From positions 1 through 10,271 of the forward strand of contig USCO01000076.1 of assembly GCA_900553135.1 (NCBI GenBank): DNA of 10,271 bases, written 5' to 3'. How positions within the stretch are numbered: the first letter of the stretch is position 1; each line of letters opens with the position of its first letter. The notes under the pieces were generated by a model that saw only the letters and a list, made by a program, of their open reading frames with translations, searched no databases and was not told the DNA's origin. A program made the translations under genes and the position numbers. Of this stretch, positions 6,710 through 10,271 are shown piece by piece. This DNA comes from an uncultured Eubacteriales bacterium. Lineage in GTDB: Bacteria; Bacillota; Clostridia; Oscillospirales; Oscillospiraceae.

Positions 6710-7219
6710 CTATGCGGCGTCCGATTTGGCAACGGCCTCCATGACAAAGTCCATCAGCTCCGGGCTGGTCACCACCAGCTGATTGAAGCGCCCCACAAAA
6801 TGGTCGTCAAAATCCTCTATAGGCGGCGTAAACCGAAAGAGGTCCTCCCCCTCCGATTGGTGCTGCAATAAAAGCTTCCCCTCCTCAACCGCGATGCAGA
6901 TGGTAAAGACGGGATTGGTTCGGAAGACGGTATCTACAATGTTCAGATCCTCCGTATCCAGATCGTTGAGAATGCCCACCAGCCGGGCCTCCTCCTCTTC
7001 CGAGAGAACATAGTTCTCGGAGAACAGCTCCCGATTTGACGGGTCGGAGAAGGTGATAAACTCCACATCGGAGACAGATAAAGTCTGGCACCAGGCCAAA
7101 AAGCGGCTGTGCTGGATTTTATAGTCGATCATCCAGCGGACTCCCACCTGATACCCCACCACCCCGACGATGACCAGGATGATGGCAGCAATCAGCACCT
7201 TCCGCGGCGTGACTTTCAT
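6710..7219 (-). CDS. Single-pass membrane protein of unknown function
   Basis: This 169-residue protein has a short positive N-terminus (MKVTPRK), one membrane segment (residues 8-26) and an acidic domain that should lie outside the membrane. The start at 7219 is set by AAAGGAGGG just upstream; a longer frame to 7381 would cross its promoter. The outer domain shows an acidic helix (SEEEEARL, 73-80), two strands (FTICIAVEEGKLLLQ, 105-119) and a C-terminal helix. There is no lipobox, so it is probably an uncleaved anchor. I do not recognise the family. It is transcribed alone from the promoter at 7264-7291 and stops 28 bases before the hairpin at 6682. Its anchor resembles that of the divergent neighbour. 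Confidence 0.85.
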   Translation of the reverse strand: MKVTPRKVLIAAIILVIVGVVGYQVGVRWMIDYKIQHSRFLAWCQTLSVSDVEFITFSDPSNRELFSENYVLSEEEEARLVGILNDLDTEDLNIVDTVFRTNPVFTICIAVEEGKLLLQHQSEGEDLFRFTPPIEDFDDHFVGRFNQLVVTSPELMDFVMEAVAKSDAA

Positions 7220-7263
7220 AAGACACCCTCCTTTCGGCTTGGATAGCTTCCATTTTGTTCCTA

Positions 7264-7291
7264 ATTTTATCATACCATAGACCGCTGTCAA
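7264..7291 (-). promoter_or_regulatory. Sigma-A promoter for the minus-strand membrane protein
   Basis: On the minus strand, a perfect TTGACA (7291-7286) is followed after 16 bases by TAAAAT (7269-7264). Transcription would start near 7257, giving a leader of roughly 38 bases. An overlapping alternative, TTGTCT (7297-7292) with TATGAT (7274-7269) at 17 bases, is weaker. Confidence 0.75.
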
Positions 7292-7344
7292 AGACAACGC
7301 ACAACTGCCGGACGCGGGGCCTAAAAGGGTATGCAGCCAGCTTA

Positions 7345-7373
7345 TTGAAGCTTTCCAGAGGGGCTGGTATAGT
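7345..7373 (+). promoter_or_regulatory. Sigma-A promoter for the plus-strand two-gene operon
   Basis: TTGAAG (7345-7350) is followed after 17 bases by TATAGT (7368-7373), preceded by TGG, which makes an extended -10. Transcription would start near 7380. It is divergent from the minus-strand promoter, with about 50 bases between the two -35 elements. Confidence 0.75.
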
Positions 7374-7450
7374 GGTGGCAAGGTCCCATATCCGGTACAG
7401 TGCCGGGTGGGACCAAATCGCGAGAGGGCTGGAACAAAGGAGGATTTCCC

Positions 7451-9022
7451 ATGGTACTATCAAAAGGAAGAAAACTGATTTTGATCGCGGCGGCGGTGGT
7501 CATCGCCCTGGCGGCTGCATTATTGGGCTACAATGCTTACAGAAATGCCCAGGACCGGCTGGATTCGGCCATCTCCCCCCTGCTGGGCGGATATGCCTAT
7601 AGCTTTGCCGATCCCTTTGACGAGGAGACGCGGGACGTCTTTATTTCCGATTATTGGGACCCGGTGAAGGATAAATCTTCGCTGCACAAAAAGCTGGTCA
7701 ATGCGGTGCAGACGCAGGTGATCGACCTGTCCTTCCAGAACGCCGAGCTGGACAGTGATGACCGCATTACCAACGAGTACGGCGAGGAGCTGACCGATGC
7801 CCAGGATACCATCGTGAAGCTGATGGGCTTTTTAAAGGTGGCGGACTATGAGGACCAGGACCTGAAGGACTGCATCCAGGATTACTACCTGCGCCTGGCG
7901 GAGGAGGTCCGTACCGACGACGCCGAGAATGAGAGCAGCAGCACGGAGCAGGCCCGGGAGCTGGACCTGGCGGAGGACCTGCTGGAGGAGCTGGAAAAGG
8001 TGGATGAGTTCAACCAGGCCGCCGGAGACTTTTTCCAGATCCAGGTAAATGATATCATTCCTCTGGACGAGATTTCCGGACATTACACCAAGGCCATCCA
8101 GCTTGCCCGGGATGACCATGATATGGGTGCCTTTGTCCGGGCCCTGTCCAGCGCCACCGCCTCTCCCCTGCTGAAGGACGAGACCTTCCTGTCCAGCGAC
8201 GAGATCGTGGACTTCCTCATGGAGGAGCCCGGAACGGTCTACACCCTGAAAAACGGCGTGGGCGGCTATTATGACTCCAACCGCATCGAGGGGAACGATG
8301 TCACTTACTACGGAGACTTTGCCAAGAAGGTCACCACCAGCGGCGGACACAAGTACGACACCAGCGCTCTGGGCGGGGTCTGGGACGCCCTCACCCCGGG
8401 CCAGAAGGCGGAGATCACCAGCGGCAATACCGTCCACACCAACTACTACTATTACCTCCAGGGTGAGGACTACGATGGTGAGTTGGACTTCTCCCTGGCC
8501 GAGGAGGGCTATGATTATGCCTACCTCAACGAGGACGGGAGCGTGCTGAGTGTATCCCCGAAGGGCATCGCCTATGCGGTGAACCGGGACGTTGGCAGCC
8601 AGATCATTTATGGGGATTTCAGTGATTTTTACACCCAGACCCAGGAATCCTACCATCCCAAGGGGGATGCGGCGGCCGAGTGGCAGGCCTTTATGCAGAT
8701 CTCTGAACCTGCGACCCAGGCGGAATATGCCGCCTATCAGGGGGCATTTCGGGCCGACCCCGATGGGACCCTGCAGTCTGAATTTCGGGTCATGAACGGA
8801 CAGGTCTACTGGTGTGCTTCCGCCTCTGTCCGTGTGCAGGTAGAGGGACAAGAGGCCCACTCTGTGTTCCTTTACCCGGCGCTGGTAACGGACATGGCGG
8901 CGACAGAGGAATATGCGGATAACACCGTGGCCACCGCCACCTTTGCCGACGGGAATATCCATATGGTCATCACCATGAGCGGCACTACTCTGTACGATAA
9001 GGTCTTTACCAAGGAGGCCTGA
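7451..9022 (+). CDS. Membrane-anchored acidic protein of unknown function
   Basis: This 523-residue protein begins at 7451, ten bases after an AAAGGAGGA ribosome binding site. After a basic N-terminus (MVLSKGRK) comes one membrane segment (residues 9-27); the remaining 490 or so residues should lie outside. The region from about 100 to 190 is strongly acidic and probably helical (AEDLLEELEKVDEF). From about 260 the sequence is richer in Tyr, Gly and Asp (YDSNRIEGNDVTYYGDF, TNYYYYLQGEDYDGELDFSL), suggesting beta structure. The last 70 residues look like a small beta domain. There is no lipobox, sortase motif or catalytic motif that I recognise. It is translated just ahead of a second membrane protein, with three bases between stop and start. 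A surface sensor or envelope role is possible but unsupported. Confidence 0.88.
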   Translation: MVLSKGRKLILIAAAVVIALAAALLGYNAYRNAQDRLDSAISPLLGGYAYSFADPFDEETRDVFISDYWDPVKDKSSLHKKLVNAVQTQVIDLSFQNAELDSDDRITNEYGEELTDAQDTIVKLMGFLKVADYEDQDLKDCIQDYYLRLAEEVRTDDAENESSSTEQARELDLAEDLLEELEKVDEFNQAAGDFFQIQVNDIIPLDEISGHYTKAIQLARDDHDMGAFVRALSSATASPLLKDETFLSSDEIVDFLMEEPGTVYTLKNGVGGYYDSNRIEGNDVTYYGDFAKKVTTSGGHKYDTSALGGVWDALTPGQKAEITSGNTVHTNYYYYLQGEDYDGELDFSLAEEGYDYAYLNEDGSVLSVSPKGIAYAVNRDVGSQIIYGDFSDFYTQTQESYHPKGDAAAEWQAFMQISEPATQAEYAAYQGAFRADPDGTLQSEFRVMNGQVYWCASASVRVQVEGQEAHSVFLYPALVTDMAATEEYADNTVATATFADGNIHMVITMSGTTLYDKVFTKEA

Positions 9023-9025
9023 GTC

Positions 9026-9598
9026 ATGGCATTGATTCTGATGGTCGCGGCCGGAGTGCTGCTGGCCTTCCTGCTCCTTCCCCTGCTGGGGCCCATCGCC
9101 ATGATCGCCATCAGCATCGCGGTGATCGCGTGGCTGGGATACTGCATCTTTGCCGCCATCGGCGTGGGCATGGCGGCGGTGGAGCTCACCAAAGACGCGG
9201 TGAAAAAATCCAAAGATACGGCAAAGGAAACCAAAGCGGCCATGGAGAAGGTCAAGGCGGCGCAGCAGCCCTCCCTGAAAGCCAGGGTCAAAGCCGAGCC
9301 GGCCTTTGCCCTGGGGCTGACCTCCGTGCAGGAGCTGCTGACCCTGGAGGGCCTGAAGGGCAAGCCGGCGGGACTGTGGTACCAGTATGTGCTCAACGAT
9401 CGCCTGTGCAACTGCTGCAAGACGGGCATGTTTCGGGTGGAGGACCAGCTGAACCGGAACTATTTGGAGCAGTATCTGGAGAAGGTGGTCCGCAAGGGCG
9501 GAACAGCTCCCCTGCCCCGGGCTCAGGAGCTCAGCCGGGTGATCCTGAAGTGCCACGATAGCCTGAGCACCCTGTACCAGCCCAAGGCGGCCAAATAA
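9026..9598 (+). CDS. Small membrane protein with two N-terminal helices, unknown function
   Basis: This 190-residue protein starts three bases after the stop of the upstream gene; its ribosome binding site (AAGGAGG, 9011-9017) lies inside that gene's last codons, so the two are one operon. Residues 1-22 and 24-46 form a pair of membrane helices. A long lysine- and alanine-rich amphipathic helix follows (about 52-80, KDAVKKSKDTAKETKAAMEK), which could form a coiled coil. The C-terminal part (95-185) is soluble and contains CNCC (128-131) in LCNCCKTG, a cysteine cluster that might bind a metal but lacks a clear second pair (one further Cys at 176). I do not recognise the family. No hairpin terminator with a T run follows before the insertion sequence. 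Confidence 0.85.
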   Translation: MALILMVAAGVLLAFLLLPLLGPIAMIAISIAVIAWLGYCIFAAIGVGMAAVELTKDAVKKSKDTAKETKAAMEKVKAAQQPSLKARVKAEPAFALGLTSVQELLTLEGLKGKPAGLWYQYVLNDRLCNCCKTGMFRVEDQLNRNYLEQYLEKVVRKGGTAPLPRAQELSRVILKCHDSLSTLYQPKAAK

Positions 9599-9607
9599 TG
9601 AACACAT

Positions 9608-9626
9608 CCACCAGCGAAGCTGGTGG
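9608..9626. repeat. Right-end hairpin of the IS200 element
   Basis: CCACCAGC and GCTGGTGG form a perfect 8-bp stem with a GAA loop. IS200/IS605 transposases bind subterminal hairpins of this sort at the element ends. There is no T run after it on the plus strand, so it is not a good terminator for the upstream operon. Confidence 0.7.
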
Positions 9627-9631
9627 TTGTC

Positions 9632-9678
9632 ACTATGCGGGCATAGCCCTCTGTTCCTCGCGGACGCGTGCAACGCGT
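9632..9678. repeat. Further small palindromes in the IS right end
   Basis: CTATG/CATAG (9632-9645, 4-base loop) and two copies of ACGCGT (9664-9669 and 9673-9678) separated by GCA lie between the right-end hairpin and the transposase stop. They may contribute to the folded single-stranded end recognised by the transposase; no function can be assigned. Confidence 0.4.
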
Positions 9679-9682
9679 AATA

Positions 9683-9697
9683 CGGTCTGCCAGCTGC
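9683..9697 (+). repeat. Inverted repeat copy in the IS right end
   Basis: CGGTCTGCCAGCTGC is the inverted partner, 14 of 15 bases, of the sequence at 10199-10213 in the left end. The copy lies 11 bases beyond the tnpA stop codon in the direction of transcription. Confidence 0.75.
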
Positions 9698-9707
9698 GTA
9701 AGGACTG

Positions 9708-10169
9708 TTACTTGCCGCCCGTAAACGGGCTGTTAGATGGGATTCTCAGTTGCTCTCCCATCTCGTCCTCTTTTAGCTGATTCCTCACATACTCGGCAAT
9801 TCGGCTCTCGTTTTTCCCTACCGTGTCCACATAGTATCCTCTGCACCAAAATTCTCGGTTCCGGTACTTGTATTTCAGCTCGCCGAATTGCTCATACAGC
9901 ATTGTGCTGCTCTTCCCTTTCAGATACCCCATAAAGTGCGATACTGACATTTTCGGTGGTATCTCTACAAACAGATGGATGTGGTTGGGGCACGCTTCCG
10001 CTTCTATGATCTTTACCCCTTTCCACTCACATAACTGCCGCAGTATTTTTCCTATTGCCGCTTTCTTTTCTTGGTAAAATACCTTCCTCCGATACTTTGG
10101 CGCAAATACGATATGATATTTGCAATTCCACCGGGTATGGGATAAACTATTGATGTCATTCAGTCCCAT
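9708..10169 (-). CDS. tnpA: IS200-type Y1 (HUH) transposase
   Basis: At 153 residues this is full length for IS200-type transposases, which cut and join single-stranded DNA through a covalent phosphotyrosine link. The metal-binding HUH motif is His63-Ile-His65 (CPNHIHLF). The nucleophile is most likely Tyr127 in AEYVRNQ, with Gln131 four residues later completing the metal site; the spacing matches that known for the family. Other conserved stretches are YHIVFAPKYRRKVF (18-31) and CRGYYVDTVG (109-118). The start at 10169 is supported by GGGAGG eight bases upstream, a site buried in a 13-bp stem when transcription comes from outside. The gene has no frameshift or internal stop and appears functional. 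No tnpB accompanies it. Confidence 0.97.
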   Translation of the reverse strand: MGLNDINSLSHTRWNCKYHIVFAPKYRRKVFYQEKKAAIGKILRQLCEWKGVKIIEAEACPNHIHLFVEIPPKMSVSHFMGYLKGKSSTMLYEQFGELKYKYRNREFWCRGYYVDTVGKNESRIAEYVRNQLKEDEMGEQLRIPSNSPFTGGK

Positions 10170-10198
10170 CTGGATGTCCTCCCTTTGCTATCGTTTGT

Positions 10199-10213
10199 GC
10201 AGTTGGCAGACCG
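10199..10213 (-). repeat. Inverted repeat copy in the IS left end
   Basis: Read on the minus strand this is CGGTCTGCCAACTGC, one base different from the right-end copy. It lies in the loop of the 13-bp stem and forms the very start of the predicted tnpA mRNA leader. Confidence 0.75.
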
Positions 10214-10220
10214 CACTCCT

Positions 10221-10229
10221 ATTATAGCA
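10221..10229 (-). promoter_or_regulatory. Extended -10 promoter of tnpA
   Basis: On the minus strand TGCTATAAT (10229-10221) is a perfect extended -10. No good -35 is seen 16-18 bases upstream. Transcription would start near 10214, after the outer arm of the left-end stem, so this mRNA could not form the stem that hides the ribosome binding site. Confidence 0.65.
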
Positions 10230-10271
10230 AAGGGAGTTTTTTTATCTTTTTCATCGCCTTAGGCTTTTTTA

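Larger units (their letters stand above)
10120..10243 (+). ncRNA. Candidate antisense RNA to the tnpA start region
   Basis: On the plus strand, TTGCAA (10120-10125) and TAAACT (10143-10148) at 17-base spacing could start an RNA near 10155. The RNA would end at the T run after the 10179-10236 hairpin, giving about 85-90 bases. It would cover the transposase start codon, its ribosome binding site and the leader. IS200 of enteric bacteria encodes an antisense RNA of this size and position, which is the main support. The promoter is only moderate (four of six matches in each hexamer). The feature span includes the promoter. Confidence 0.45.
10179..10243 (+). terminator. IS left-end stem-loop: plus-strand terminator, hides the tnpA ribosome binding site
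   Basis: A perfect 13-bp stem (10179-10191 with 10224-10236) encloses 32 bases. On the plus strand it is followed by seven Ts (10237-10243), making an intrinsic terminator. On the minus strand the arm at 10191-10179 contains most of the GGGAGG ribosome binding site of tnpA, so RNA reading in from outside the element would have that site paired. Confidence 0.8.
9608..10264 (-). mobile_element. IS200-type insertion sequence (tnpA only); edges approximate
   Basis: The element holds a single Y1 transposase gene on the minus strand, no tnpB, and hairpins near both ends, as known for the IS200 branch of the IS200/IS605 family. The right end (low coordinates) has a perfect 8-bp stem with a GAA loop (9608-9626). 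The left end has the 13-bp stem at 10179-10236 and a short GCC/GGC hairpin at 10256-10264. These elements move as single strands and leave no target duplication, so the exact edges cannot be read here. The left edge may lie just outside the window. The right edge falls within about ten bases of the stop codon of the upstream membrane-protein gene. Confidence 0.85.

Noticed and set aside
7832..9673. Minus-strand open frame of 613 residues opposite the two plus-strand membrane-protein genes
   Set aside because: It runs into the insertion sequence, is rich in His, Gly and Gln in a shadow-like way, and lacks a ribosome binding site; the plus-strand frames have promoters, ribosome binding sites and membrane helices.
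9604..9730. Cluster of short palindromes considered as a CRISPR-like or REP-like array
   Set aside because: The palindromes differ in sequence, have no regular spacing and fit the folded right end of an IS200 element together with the 3' end of tnpA.

Overview
The window looks like chromosomal or integrated-element DNA of a GC-rich Firmicute, most likely a clostridial gut bacterium of the Oscillospiraceae kind. This is inferred from strong AAGGAGG-type ribosome binding sites before nearly every gene, TTGACA/TATAAT-type promoters, frequent 4-base ATGA gene overlaps, GC-rich coding DNA with AT-rich hairpin terminators, and clostridial-looking protein families. No species can be named from the sequence alone.

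Layout. Positions 1-45 hold the start of a minus-strand gene that leaves the window. A consensus promoter (115-143) drives a tRNA-Pro(CGG) gene (161-236), followed by three hairpins (241-408). The last hairpin is bidirectional and also ends a five-gene minus-strand operon (6171 down to 447). In order of transcription the operon encodes: a secreted beta-trefoil/C39-like cysteine peptidase; a protein resembling an AAA+ ATPase without a P-loop; a VirD4/TraG-type coupling ATPase without a membrane anchor; a calcineurin-like metallophosphoesterase; and an unrecognised 576-residue protein. The first four genes overlap at their stop/start junctions and the fifth follows after about 26 bases, so they are probably co-expressed. 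No relaxase, VirB4 or integrase is seen.

Positions 6172-6709 carry no intact gene. They hold an orphan hairpin terminator, the 3' end of a decayed plus-strand gene whose frame is broken by a TTAC tandem duplication, and a bidirectional terminator. Next come two divergent transcription units with recognisable promoters: a 169-residue single-pass membrane protein (minus) and a two-gene plus-strand operon encoding a 523-residue membrane-anchored acidic protein and a 190-residue two-helix membrane protein.

The right end is an IS200-type insertion sequence carrying only a Y1 (HUH) transposase, inserted a few bases after the stop codon of the last plus-strand gene. Its 5' region suggests compact expression control: the transposase ribosome binding site lies in a 13-bp stem, an extended -10 promoter straddles the opposite arm and the adjoining loop, and the same stem acts as a terminator on the other strand for a possible antisense RNA.

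The most promising candidate for an undescribed system is the five-gene operon, in which a soluble coupling-protein-like ATPase is tied to a secreted peptidase and a pseudo-AAA+ protein without the rest of a conjugation machine in view.
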